A DNA stretch of 64,000 nt, taken from Coleophoma eucalyptorum (Eukaryota; Ascomycota; Leotiomycetes; Helotiales; Dermateaceae). Where the stretch lies: the NCBI GenBank assembly GCA_026120035.1, contig JALRME010000036.1, positions 1-64,000 of the forward strand, written 5' to 3'. Positions 47,541-61,439 of the stretch are shown piece by piece. The position numbers were made by a program, and so were the translations under genes. The notes below the pieces were generated by a model, which saw only the letters and a list, made by a program, of their open reading frames with translations, was not told the origin of the DNA and did not search any database. Position 1 is the stretch's first letter. The number at the start of each line of letters is the position of its first letter.

Positions 47541-49836
47541 TTACATCAAAGCCCCAACTAAAGGTAGGTCCATGAGTTCTCTCAACGCCCAGGCCATCTT
47601 GTCCTCGCTATCATATTTAAAGGGACTACCAGTATTTGAGACTTTTCCTTCCTTCGCAATACCAAAAGGTATCATGTCACCTTCACAAATGGTCCCATTC
47701 GTTGGCAGTGTGCCATTCTGGAAGTAAGCCAATCTATGCTGCGCTGTACATTCGGAAGGGCATGCCAATGACGTGTGCTATATAAAAAATTGATTCAGTC
47801 TTGTTCTGTCCTAAAATTGGAGTCAGATATTAGGAAATTAACTCACACCATAAGAATTCTGAATCAATACCGATGAGCCCGGGAAGAAGCTCGAGTCGTA
47901 CACTGCACTCGTTAATGGCGTAATATTGTCGGCAATATTTGCTATGAATAGTATTGGATAGCTTGTGTTTTGGTTGAATGGACCTGTTTTGAATCAGGGC
48001 TTGCACTTCTGCTGGTGGATGTGTTAAGAGGGAGGTTTGACAAACCGACAAAGTTCCATTTAGCTCGCGATTTCCAACCGGCACACTGTCAACTCAGTAA
48101 AGAACACTAGGGGAACTTTTGTGTGTAAGTACATACCGCTAGTCTGGTTCCAAACATAACAGGTGCAGATATTGGACTCTTCTCTCGCAAGGCGATTTCG
48201 TAATTCTCTATTGCCTCAAGACTGTCTCTATCGGGATCTGTGTCACCTTCACTACACTTCACATAAGTAGCCGCATCCTCGTTTCCGACAGCGTCTATTA
48301 GCCATCCTGGTTGCTGGCCCCCACAACTTGATGAGTCGCATGAGCAAGAGAAGCTCGGTTGGCGGTATCCTCTCTTAATTGTGATCTCAAGGAATGGCAA
48401 GCCATCCCCTTCTTCAAGTGCTGCAAGTGCCGTGGCGAGAGAAGAGAAGAAGAAAAGAGGCTGGTAAAGAGAGTATATTACAGCAAACTTGACATCTGAA
48501 TAAGTGATGATCTCTGGGCCAGTGAGTCCAATATCTAGCATTCGCGTAGTTGGGGCACTTTCTGAGGGTAGAACTTGCAAAGGATATTTCCTCAGCTTGG
48601 AATATAGGCTCTCTAGTCGTTGCTGAATAAGGGTTGGGGTTGAGGAGTAGAAATCGCATTTTTCAGGGCCTGCTTGATGGCACAGGTCGAAGAAAGCCTC
48701 CATGATATGATCTGTGCTGTCCGTATAGTGGATCCCAGTGCCATTGTACCACTCTGAGTAATTGACGTTTCCTACCAGCAAGAATTAATACGGCGCTTGG
48801 GAAGATTGGAGGACTGGTCATACCGTCATTCACCATTCTCTCAATTCTGTCCGGAAACATAGCAGCGAAAGTTCCTCCAAGAAGTGTGCCGTAGCTAAGT
48901 CCCAAATATCGCAATTTCTCATATCCAGTCTGCTCTAAGATGGCGAGCATGTCTCTAGCCACTGAAGCTGTACCAACAAACCTGGCCAGATCGCCAAGTT
49001 TAGCCTCGCAATTCTTGGACTCTAGGCTATGCTTTGCGTAGAGGTCATAGATCATACCAGGGTGTGAGTCTACAAGGCCAATTTTTTGGATACCCCATAT
49101 TCGAGCCTCCTGTGGCTCCGACCAGCAATGTGCTGATGGAGTTGTAGCACCAACTGTCGTTGTTAGCTTTCTGAAAAAACAATAGTGAGGAGTCCCTACT
49201 TCCTCTTGGATCAAAACCAATAATATCCTACAAACAAGTCAGAAAACGAGAGTATTTCGAAATCTTGCAAAGACATACATGATTCTCGCCAACAGCAATT
49301 TGAAGCGCCTTCCACTGCGTCTTCACCGTAGCAACACCAGAACCACCGGGACCACCAGGGTTGATAAAAAGAGGGCCTTTGTAGTTCTCCTGGGAAGTAG
49401 CATTCTTTCTAATCACTGCCACTGCCACTGTGGATTTGTTTGAGATATCGAGCCAATCTAGGGGTAACTGAAGTCTAGCACATTCGAGCTCATCATAACA
49501 GCTAGTCCACTTCAGTTCTGGCGATGGAGTGATCTGGGCACACTTTTAGCATGGGTCTTCGATGAATCAGGAAGAGAGTAGAAGGTATACCGATTCCCAA
49601 GACCATGCGATTTGTTCTCTGGATATAGGTAAATTAGGCTGCTTCCGCGCAAAAGCTTGACTCAGATATAGGTATGCAGCAACAAGAACAAGCACTAATG
49701 CTTTGGCAGGAGCGATTGATTTTCTCTCCAATAAATATCTTCTACCCTTAACTCCTTGGTGCTCAAGTATTTCCCTTGAAGCTGTGCCGTATTGCGACCT
49801 CTTGGGGTCCGATGATACGCAGCCAGTCGAAGCCAT
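47541..49836 (-). CDS. S33/TAP-like serine peptidase, membrane-anchored
   Basis: Model: complement(join(47541..47777,47847..47983,48046..48085,48137..48771,48824..49153,49200..49227,49279..49533,49591..49836)), eight exons, 635 residues. A single N-terminal span (KALVLVLVAAYLYLSQAF) suggests a type II anchor. The fold reads CARLQLPLDWLD, LFINPGGPGGSGV, DIIGFDPRGIGATTPS, the nucleophile elbow LGLSYGTLLGG, and then the TAP-like C-terminal domain: CAGWKSRAKWNFVGPFN, LFIANIADNITPL with the acid, and SYGHTSLA with the His. The family includes tripeptidyl aminopeptidases and related hydrolases. Two exons are very short (28 and 40 nt). Introns are 46-69 nt. One donor is weak (GTAGGG) and makes the gene look frameshifted when it is not. 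Confidence 0.85.
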
Positions 49837-50346
49837 TTTATAGTGGGGTGAAAACTCCTTCTGCCGTTCAGACGCGACCTATGTCACAGATAATATTATG
49901 AGGAAGCCGAATGTTTTTGGGTTAAATATCGAGTAAATACAAAAGCAGTCATTTGAGAAGGTCGTTTGAACTTTTCATTACTTTGTGAGTTGCTTCTGGC
50001 AGGATAGGGAAGTGATATCAGGTAGGTTTCTCGCTTGTATTATCTGCCCTGGTCAGGGATTAGATAGCATAGTGGGGATGGTAAGCTAATTATGCTATCA
50101 GTGTCGCTTGGCTCTGACTTAAGCTTAGAACTTCAATTGCTTCGGATGGGGTATTGGGGTTGTTCCTCGTTGTAGGTAGGGAAATGAAACAAAAAATTGA
50201 CGTTCCACCTCCATCTGAATACCCCAAGGCTCTGAATGGCCGGCTGTTCACCGATGTTGGGTTATAAAAATTAGAAATGCAATGGAGCAACCGCTTTTCA
50301 AAAAACCGCGCCACTTCGCCCTGGTAATTAAAAATGGACATGCACA
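49837..50346. other. 510-bp spacer
   Basis: Promoter of the S33 peptidase and 3' flank of the P450. Nothing else seen. Confidence 0.5.
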
Positions 50347-52014
50347 TCAAAGCTTTGTGCTCCTCTCCTCAACTCTAACCCACATGTCAGTCTGGATGAA
50401 AATTCCTCCACAGGCTGATTTGACTGGATTCATCGCGTCAACTAGAGAAAAATCAAATATCCGGAGCAGCTGAAACAAACTATAGTCAGTGAAGTCCTTC
50501 CGCCATCTCGAGCTGACACTTGCTTACCTCCACGAAGATTTTATTAAGTTCCATTTTTGCCACAGGCTCTCCAAGGCATTGCCACTTTCCATACGCAAAT
50601 ACCAGGCCCATAGTTCCTGTCATGGCTTGCAGCCTTTCCGGGTTGACTTCTAACCACCTGTTATTGTCAGCGTGAGCATGCTATGTGCTTCATGAATTAG
50701 CCCTTACCTTTCGGGTCGGAAAACATCGGCATCTGAGCCCCAGAACGTTTTATTCCTCTGCACACCAATCGAACTGAATCCAATATCTGTTCCGCCAGGA
50801 ATTGCCATGCCGTTAATAATATCTCCTTGGGGTGGCACAGTCTTCAGCAATAGTCCGGCAACTGGAGGCCAATACCGAATTCCCTCCTTGATGACGGCTT
50901 GCAAATATGGTAGTTTCCGGGCTTCGCTATCAGAAATGATTCTATCTTTTGGCAGCGAAGCACTAGCAATTTCTTCTCGAAGTCGATTCAGGATGCGAAA
51001 GTTGCTGAGAATATTAAGAATTGTCATCCTCATAGTGGTAGCAGAAGTGTCAGAGCCCGCTAGTACTTGAAGTAGTACTTCAGACTCGGCTTCCTCTTTT
51101 GTCAAGCCATGTGCAATGAACGAGCCCAGCATATCTTTTCCGACCTTCTTATTTTCTCCGAATCTTTCCCCAACAACTGTTTCAGCGATTCCGATCAACT
51201 TGCCCAGTCCGAGGGTATCCTTCGCCGAGGGCATCATACTTCTAAAGATCGGTGATTGTAAGACCTTTACCAGACTGGGAAACGTGGCGATAGCTTGCAT
51301 GGGAATAGCTTGCTCGTGGATGGTCTTGATATAATTGAATCGGTCAGTATCTGTAGTTATGAATCCAAAGCGTTTGCCAAATGCAATATCTTTCAGCAGT
51401 CAGCAGTAGTCACTAGAGTCGAGGATATACAAACCTGATATGATGTCAAGAGTAAAGAAACTTATCTTCTCGGCGAAATCCATTGGTCGATATTTGGATT
51501 CGTCAGAGAGATATTTCTCTCTGATCAGGTCGATGAAGGCATGGATATTGTTATCGATCTTTTCTTCCAATCCTTCCGTCTCCCTGCCCGAGTAACCAGG
51601 CGTCATTCGGGCCCTTAAAGCATTGTGTGTCTTATCATCAATCTGCGAGACGAGATTTTCACGACGAGGATCGAAACGGAATGCCTTGTACCAGATAGAG
51701 CGTGTGTAAGGGCCCCTCGCTGCATGGGCCCTTCGAAATATATCAGGATCGTTTGACAACAGAATTTTTGGGGCTATTCTTGCAAAACCATCATGCTTTT
51801 CAACTGTTTCATAGAATATCTCGTGCATTTTACCAGACGCGTGGGCACGAAATAACCATATCTTGGAGAATCCAGTCATGAACGGACCTGGTATGTGTCT
51901 GAACTGATACCAGGTACGGACAGCTGAAGCGATCCATACTGCTATGCAAGCACCAACAAAATACACAGCCAACTTCTTGAAATCGAGCTCTGATGCAGTC
52001 GAGTAGTTAGCCAT
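50347..52014 (-). CDS. Cytochrome P450, pisatin-demethylase-like
   Basis: Model: complement(join(50347..50469,50528..50657,50708..51389,51435..52014)), 504 residues. The N-terminal membrane anchor is KKLAVYFVGACIAVWIASAV. It is followed by a proline hinge RHIPGP, the I-helix oxygen-activation motif AGSDTSATT, the K-helix ExxR motif KEGIRYWPP, and the heme-binding loop FAYGKWQCLGE with its cysteine ligand. The ASGKMHEIFYETVEKHDGFARIAP region recalls fungal P450s of the pisatin demethylase type; the subfamily call is tentative. Introns are 45, 50 and 58 nt. No biosynthetic backbone enzyme is intact nearby, so a detoxification or catabolic role is as likely as biosynthesis. Confidence 0.88.
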
Positions 52015-53424
52015 TTTGCGACAATTCTCACTGGATGCGCATAAAGCGAATCAAAGGCTGCAAGAATACTATAACAGCGAAGCGATATTTTTAAAGAACA
52101 ATGTTGTTGAACAAAGACCTGGCACTACCTGGTTCCCGTGTCTTCTTATCTTCGAGGACAAAGCCTGGTCAATATTCGTGTCTCAATCGCCATCATGCAC
52201 GTTTTTCTAGCAGCTTCCCAAGGTCCAGGTTTGCTTGCTCCAGCACTTGCTATTAATCTGGATACCGAGCCAGTTGGAATGCTCTGTGCCTCTCGTGAGG
52301 GGCATAATCCTTGTAAGTTGCAGCGGATTGCTGCCCCAAGACGCAGAGGCCCTGCAAGGTTGCCATGAAGAGCAGCTGGCTACAGATAGACTCCACCAGC
52401 ACCCGAGGTTCTCATCAGAAATCCATGAGCGGTGACTGGAGAGCCACCCACAGCGGGAAGCCGTCTCAGGAGAATGGCTTGCCGATGATGAATGATGAGT
52501 GGTTCATCCCAGACAGAAAGAGAACGCCGAAGAAAAAAGCAATTATACCTGGTCGAATAGACAGGAGTTCGAAATATGTGTCACGTGCTCATATTTGAGC
52601 GTAGGTGGTTTATCAGAAATCTGGTCTACCGATAGGCTTTCTTCTATTAAAGACTTTGATTTCTAGATGTCTCCTCATCTTAAATTCTAAGATATCTAAT
52701 TCGGAAGCAAATCTGATACAGTATTCAGACACGCTGTCTTTCCTATCATGTTCTACTCCATTGATCAGATCGTCACATCTCCCACTCCGCAAGCGCAACT
52801 AGCACAGCAACAGTGGCAGCAGCAATTCGCGCGATCGATCCACACCAGCAGCGTGATCACGTCGCTGCAGCCGTCACAGTGACCATGTTTCGAACGTGAC
52901 CTATCAATATGTTCTAATTTTCAGAAGTCATGTCTACTTCTACAGATGCACAGATGATTTCTTGAAGTTTCAAATATACCATAAAATCGTTCAAATAGTC
53001 TTCCATCCCAGCGAGGACTCTCTAGTGAATAAATAAATGCTATGTTGCAGCAGATAAGCAAGCAATATATTTTTGTCTCCTACGTGTGCTACAACTCATG
53101 AACCAATAGATTCTCTGTCTCAGCTTAAGCATTCAAATTGTTCGAGAAATTATACTACTATCACTAATAAAGCTTAAGGAATCTTATCACTGTCGAGGTC
53201 AACGATTAGGTCTGATTGAGTACTTGGGGATTCAATATACGTGATTTCGTCCATATAGTTTGCGAAACTTGACACGCCTCGATGCTTATCCTCTCCTCTA
53301 AATACACTCATCCTATAGTCTTGCAGAGTTGTCTCGAGATTGTGAGTTTCCTATGCCTATGTAAATAATCTATTACTTCTCCTCTATATGTAAGAATGGT
53401 TAAGAATGCTTTTCCAATAACTTG
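52015..53424. other. 1.4-kb spacer
   Basis: Promoter of the P450 and 3' flank of the ferric reductase. Short open frames only. The part nearest the ferric reductase is AT-rich. Confidence 0.5.
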
Positions 53425-56193
53425 CTACCAATTGAAGCTCTCCTCAAAATAATCGACCCCAACCTTTCCAGTTTTCAAAACACCAACTACGGCAGCTCTT
53501 GCATCGTCGGCCATCATACCAGGACCACATGCTACTACAGCTAACCCCTCTTGCCTTACATCTCTTGACATATCGTCAACCTCCTTCCTGACATCTGGAC
53601 GTCCGTGGAAGACACTAAGTGCTTTTGGATATGCTGGTATTTCTTCATCATCCTTGTCAACTTCTTTTGGCCTAGTTATATATGCGGTTACAATCAACCT
53701 CTCATCATCGAGACTCCCTCTGAAATCAGTCTTGATTACTTGATCAAGGAATTCGTGCTCGCGGACCGCCCAGACAATGTGAACAGATGAGATCTTGCTA
53801 GTCGATGACAGCAGACTAGTGATGTACGAAAGTGGCATCGCTATCCCTGTTCCCCCAGCAATGAATAGGACATTCCGATACTTCTGTAATGGGAGTGTAT
53901 GCCCATATGGACCTTCAATCAAAACTCGGGGCTTGGCTGGGGACTGCAGAGCCGATTCTTTGAGACGGCGAGTAAAACCGTCATATGGTCGGATGATGAA
54001 CATCATTGAAGATGGGACACTTGCTTTCGATTGTCCTAGCAGGGTAGACGCCTCGCAAGAGGCGATGGGAGTGAACCCTGGGCTCCCTGGTCTTGAAACT
54101 GGTGTTGATACCCTATGTGGTGGCGTAATGGTTCCTAGGGATGGTGAAGGAGCTCTAGATTCTTCGGCGGAATCTTCATCTCCCGTGGCATAAGCCAGAG
54201 TAAAAGGATGGCTCTCCCAGAATTTACGACTGTTGAGAACGTATACATAATAAAATGCTCCAGGTTGGGGCATAAGCAGACTTTTCGTATAAGGCACTGT
54301 GAGTCGAATAATGTTGCAGTCGGAATCGTAAGATGTTACAGCTTCTGCGGTCCAAAATTTAAAGTTGAAGGACAAGATACGGAAGACTCTGAGGACTCTG
54401 TCCAAAATCCATATATATACGCAAGGCCAGATGAATCCGTTGTATTCTCCGTTAAAGATCTCCACATGGCTGGGCTTGTTAGTAAAAGCTTTGATTACTC
54501 AAGGCGCAATACTTACCACCACATTGTGACCAAAACAGCTATTGAGAGTATGATATGCAAAAACAAAAATATCTCGTAATAGTTGCGGCGTAGGCCATAT
54601 ACAGAGAAACAACATATGGCCACCATGGCTACAGTTGCCTATAGAGAAGTTAGAAGAGTGCAATTTGATAAAGCAATTGAAACTCCGATCGAATGACATC
54701 AAAAAATAAATTTAAAGGTCTCATTTATTTTTATGAACCAAATACGAAACTTTTATCGATTTGGCCATTCATATAAATCAAATTTAAACAATTTTATGAT
54801 AGTTATTCGTATTTGTTGACGAATATTCGATAGAGACCTGAGATTTTGACTTACAAACTCTCCATTGAAGAAGTAGCGTCTGCTTAAGAACTTCATAAAA
54901 TACGGCCAACCGCCATCTAGATACCTTTTAAATTATATTCAACTACTGGAAATGAGTAGACATACCTCTGAAGATAATAATAGTATATACCAGCGAATGA
55001 ACAACTGCTTCTATAGTCGATACTCTGGCTACCCAGCGATGGAAATTGTTATAGGTTGCGAAATCCCATCCAGTCATCCAGAGCAACACATTGTTTCTGG
55101 TCCCGAATAGCCAGATGAGCGGCATATTGGCAAGTGATATGATACCAGTCCGATCAGCTATATAACGACAATACTGCTTGAACACCTCTGGCCAACTGAT
55201 ACGCTATTTAGTGATCGTTGTTACAGGACAGTATTTGTACTTACTACAGATTGTCAGGGAATACATGGTACGCTGACGAACACAAATAAATGTTCATGGC
55301 TACAAATGCTGCGATGGTCATGCTCTGGATCCTAGGTGGTATGGTGCACCATCCGATACTTTGTGAGCATCTGTAGCCAAAGGTTGCAGGAACCATTATA
55401 TATTGCTTAAACGATGTATTGGCCAGGTTTAAAAGCCCTGTTTTGGTTCGCCTTGAAGGCATACTGTGGCCGTCTTCTCCGTTGGGTACAGCCTCCCATT
55501 GCACTCCCTGTTTTTGCAGACTCGTAAAGAGCGCTATCAAGCGAACAGACATGCCAATAGTGACTACTACAAACCAAAAAGTGAACATGGCAAATCTAGA
55601 GGAGTAGAATTAGCTTGAGACCCCTTCACGTAGTTTGAAGAGCTACAGTACCCATATTCTATATGTGTTTTTGATTCGAAATATGCCGCCGCCTTGCCAA
55701 AGGTTAGTCGTCAGGTGACCTTCATAGAGCATCATTAGGAAGAACGAAATTAACTGACAAGGGTATCATATGCCAGCTGGAAAAGCTTCTCCGATAGTAT
55801 CACGACTTCGTTGAGAACTATAGTGACTCTTCGGGCGGCTTCCTCTGGTTGGAGACGTCTCAGCTGCTTGACATCCTCGTCGGTATAGCCAGAGATAATA
55901 TCGAATGGCGGTAGACTTGAGTCAAAGGCATGACAGGTCTGGTTTAGAGATTCGAGCCCCCTTAGCCGTTCGTCTTCCGAGCAGTAAATGTTTGCACAGA
56001 GGTATAACGATGAAACTCCAAGAAGACTCTCGCATGCCTTCTGTCTCCAAGACCCTGCACTCCGACCAGTGTCGTTGAACTGGACGGCCCGGAGAGCTTG
56101 TTGACAGCCCCCGAAGCAGAAATCATCTGGTCTCGCCAGAGCGAAGCATACTGGTACACCCCAGCTGAGAAATATAAGAGCGTGAGGGCGCAT
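53425..56193 (-). CDS. Ferric/cupric reductase (FRE family)
   Basis: Model: complement(join(53425..54469,54517..54638,54855..54916,54966..55195,55245..55595,55652..55692,55759..56193)), 761 residues. A signal peptide (MRPHALIFLSWGVPVCFALA) and an extracellular cysteine-rich lead come first. The multi-span heme domain carries two spaced His pairs (HRWVARVSTIEAVVH and HIILSIAVLVTMWWCH). Then come the FAD motif HPFTLAY, the NADPH motif GGTGIAMPLSY and the terminal CGPGMM. It reduces extracellular iron or copper for uptake at the plasma membrane. The first junction is the least sure: it needs donor GTCAGT (55758) with acceptor AAG (55693). Intron 5 is unusually long (216 nt) and AT-rich. The upstream region carries paired GATA iron-regulatory sites. 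Confidence 0.85.
54639..54854 (-). other. Long AT-rich intron in the ferric reductase gene
   Basis: 216 nt, starting GTAAGT and ending TCTAAC...CTATAG. It is four times the usual intron length of this window and much richer in A and T than the flanking exons. Confidence 0.7.
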
Positions 56194-56651
56194 CGGTAAT
56201 ACGTATTGTATGTTTGATGCGCAGGTGGTGCACGAGGTAGGTCACAAAATGGACGAAAGGGGAAGATCTGATAAGATCGTGTCTTAGATATGGGACGAGA
56301 TCTTATCAGATCATCAGACGGATCTGTGGCTCGCCGGGCCGGCTAAATCACATGAGCTAGCATGCGGCACAGAACGCTTACATACACACAAAGAAGTAAG
56401 TGAGAAGATCTGTTACATTGTTGTATAAATCGAGAGCTCTCATTTAATATCTGTAACTTTTATTCTGTGTTCTAATCTAAGAAACATCACATTCCTTGAT
56501 TAAACCTACTGAAAGCGGATGCCGATATGAGACCGTCCAGGCTTTAAACTATGAACCTTGTCATAGGTGCCTCAGGCCGCAACTATCAAATCGCGTTACG
56601 CGGTTCATCATATTCACAGCAGCTTCAGTAGACAACCATGGGCCTGAGACG
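56194..56651. other. 458-bp divergent promoter between ferric reductase and IleRS
   Basis: No gene. Contains the paired GATA sites near the ferric reductase side. No other element recognised. Confidence 0.6.
56265..56312. promoter_or_regulatory. Inverted pair of SreA-type GATA sites (ATCWGATAA)
   Basis: Perfect 14-bp inverted repeat: gatctgataagatc at 56265-56278 and its complement gatcttatcagatc at 56299-56312, with a 20-bp spacer. Each arm contains ATCTGATAA (56266-56274 on plus, 56303-56311 on minus). This fits ATCWGATAA, the consensus known for the iron-responsive GATA repressors of fungi (SreA/Sre1/Urbs1 type). The arms end 72 bp before the ferric reductase ATG (56193) and about 340 bp from the divergent IleRS start. 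Iron repression of the ferric reductase is inferred. Confidence 0.75.
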
Positions 56652-59702
<3,051 letters not shown>

Positions 59703-59998
59703 CAGGAGAAAATTGCCGCATAAATTTGTCTGCTACCAAGCGCTGCTGTATTTTATATGTAAATCACTGTATATTAGTCTCCGATTTCCACTCAGACTCG
59801 ATGATTGATCACTGCATGGGAAAAGCGGCCATCGAACACAAAGTATAAAACTAAAAAATATCAAGGAGAGACTCCTCACTCACTATACTGAAATTCCTGG
59901 CCAGGCTCATGTTTGGTTCACTCCATCGGGGTATTCTTAAACGATACAGGTACAGATCATAACATGAGTTCATTAATTATTCTACATACCCCTCTTTT

Positions 59999-61439
59999 TC
60001 AACCTTTCAATGGGTCAACCTCAACATCTACTTCAACAATCGGATCTCTCATCCGCTGTTCCTGCATCCTCTGAAAGTTTGCTTCGGCATCCATGTGACT
60101 CGCCAGTGCAGCCAAGGCAGCGCCAGCTTCTCCAAAGTCGTTCAGCCCTCTCCTCCTCTCCTCCTCCTCGTGGGTGGGAGGTAGAGATATGAAGCCTTGG
60201 TGGAACATGAAGCCAACGAACAAGCCTACAGCTCCAACAATGCTACCAACCATGGTTAATTGTTGCCAAGCTGTTGTTTCGTCGGCGCTCTTGTTCGAAA
60301 ATTGGCGCATACGATCGTTTCGCCGTAATTGACCAATGATAGGAATGTTATCAGCCATGCTGGTGAAGAAGGCATTTCCTACAGTCAAAGGACTATCTCT
60401 CTCTGGTGCTTGCCATGGCAACAAATTTTTCCCGCCCGTTCTCTTCTCAGCCACCTCATTACCAAACGCATCCTGCAATTCAACCTCTCCGAAACAACTG
60501 CTTTTGTTCTGCTCAACAAAAGCGCATAAGTCCGGGAACTTGCTCGTCATCGTTTTGGCCACCCAGGGCTGTGGTAGCTTGGGTAAAAGCATCAATGATA
60601 GAAACCCTAGTGCAAGACAGTCGAGACTAGTGAACTGGTCATTTGATACAAAGAATCGCTTCTTGCCACGAAGTAATTGAAGGGGCTCGAAGAAGTTGGT
60701 TGCCAGGGCGTCCAGTCGGATTCGCGCCGCAGTTTCTGGCGTTGATGCTAAGAGATTCGACACTGTTGCTCGAGGCTTGCGCAGTGACTCGGGTATAATA
60801 CTCTTTTCATCCTTGGGCACGGAATCATCCGAATCAATATCTAAGGAGGAGAGGCCAAGATGAGCCGTCCGTTCCTTAGCGACCGCTCGAATGGTCGGAG
60901 GCGTAAGGTATGGCAGTGGAAATGATTGAATCTTATTGTAGAGAGGGCGTGTAACTGCCGTGTAATTCTGCGTGGATACATAAAGGGAGAGGTCAAGGAG
61001 TGGCTGTCCGTGCGATTCGACGAAAGAGGAAAATCTGGGGTAAGGCTTGTGAGCTATTGATTGTGATTGTCTTCAACGTCACTTACGCTATACAATCTGC
61101 TGCAGCTTGTTCGGAGAGGCCGGCGTCCAAGACCCATTCCCCTGCTGAGCATTGTGCCAGGTAATGAAAGATATTTCTGAATCCGCCGATCCAGTCTTTG
61201 CCATGTCGAAGGGCGGGTAGTTCATCTACAGGCCCCGTTAATACGCGCTACAATATAAGGTATATTAGACCGGAGCAGGTGCACATACTGGTTGGACTAA
61301 GGGCTGGATTGCTGCTAGCTATCAGCTTCCATTTGCCTCGAGGAACGGCATGCTGCAGATAAGCAATTGCCGCGAGACAATGGGCATCGATCGAAGGCAG
61401 GCCAAAGGCCGGGCCCCAAACATGCAATTCGAGGGCCAT
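59999..61439 (-). CDS. SAM37: SAM complex subunit Sam37/metaxin
   Basis: Model: complement(join(59999..61034,61087..61225,61289..61439)), 441 residues. The opening MALELHVWGPAFGLPSIDAHCLAAIAYL is the glutathione-transferase-like N-terminal fold of metaxins. Then NELPALRHGKDWIGGFRNIFHYL and the helical half follow, and a C-terminal hydrophobic span (GSIVGAVGLFVGFMF) comes near the end. Sam37 works with Sam35 and Sam50 in the mitochondrial outer membrane to sort beta-barrel proteins. Introns are 63 and 52 nt with normal signals. Its stop faces that of the IleRS gene across about 300 bp, so two mitochondrial genes are neighbours. Confidence 0.85.

Noticed and set aside
49150..49210. Apparent +1 frameshift in the S33 peptidase
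   Set aside because: Explained by a 46-nt intron that restores the DPRGIG motif.
14926..56193. A secondary-metabolite cluster built on the reductase fragment, P450, serine hydrolase and regulators
   Set aside because: The only backbone enzyme is a short decayed 3' fragment, and the tailoring-type genes are scattered over 40 kb among unrelated genes.
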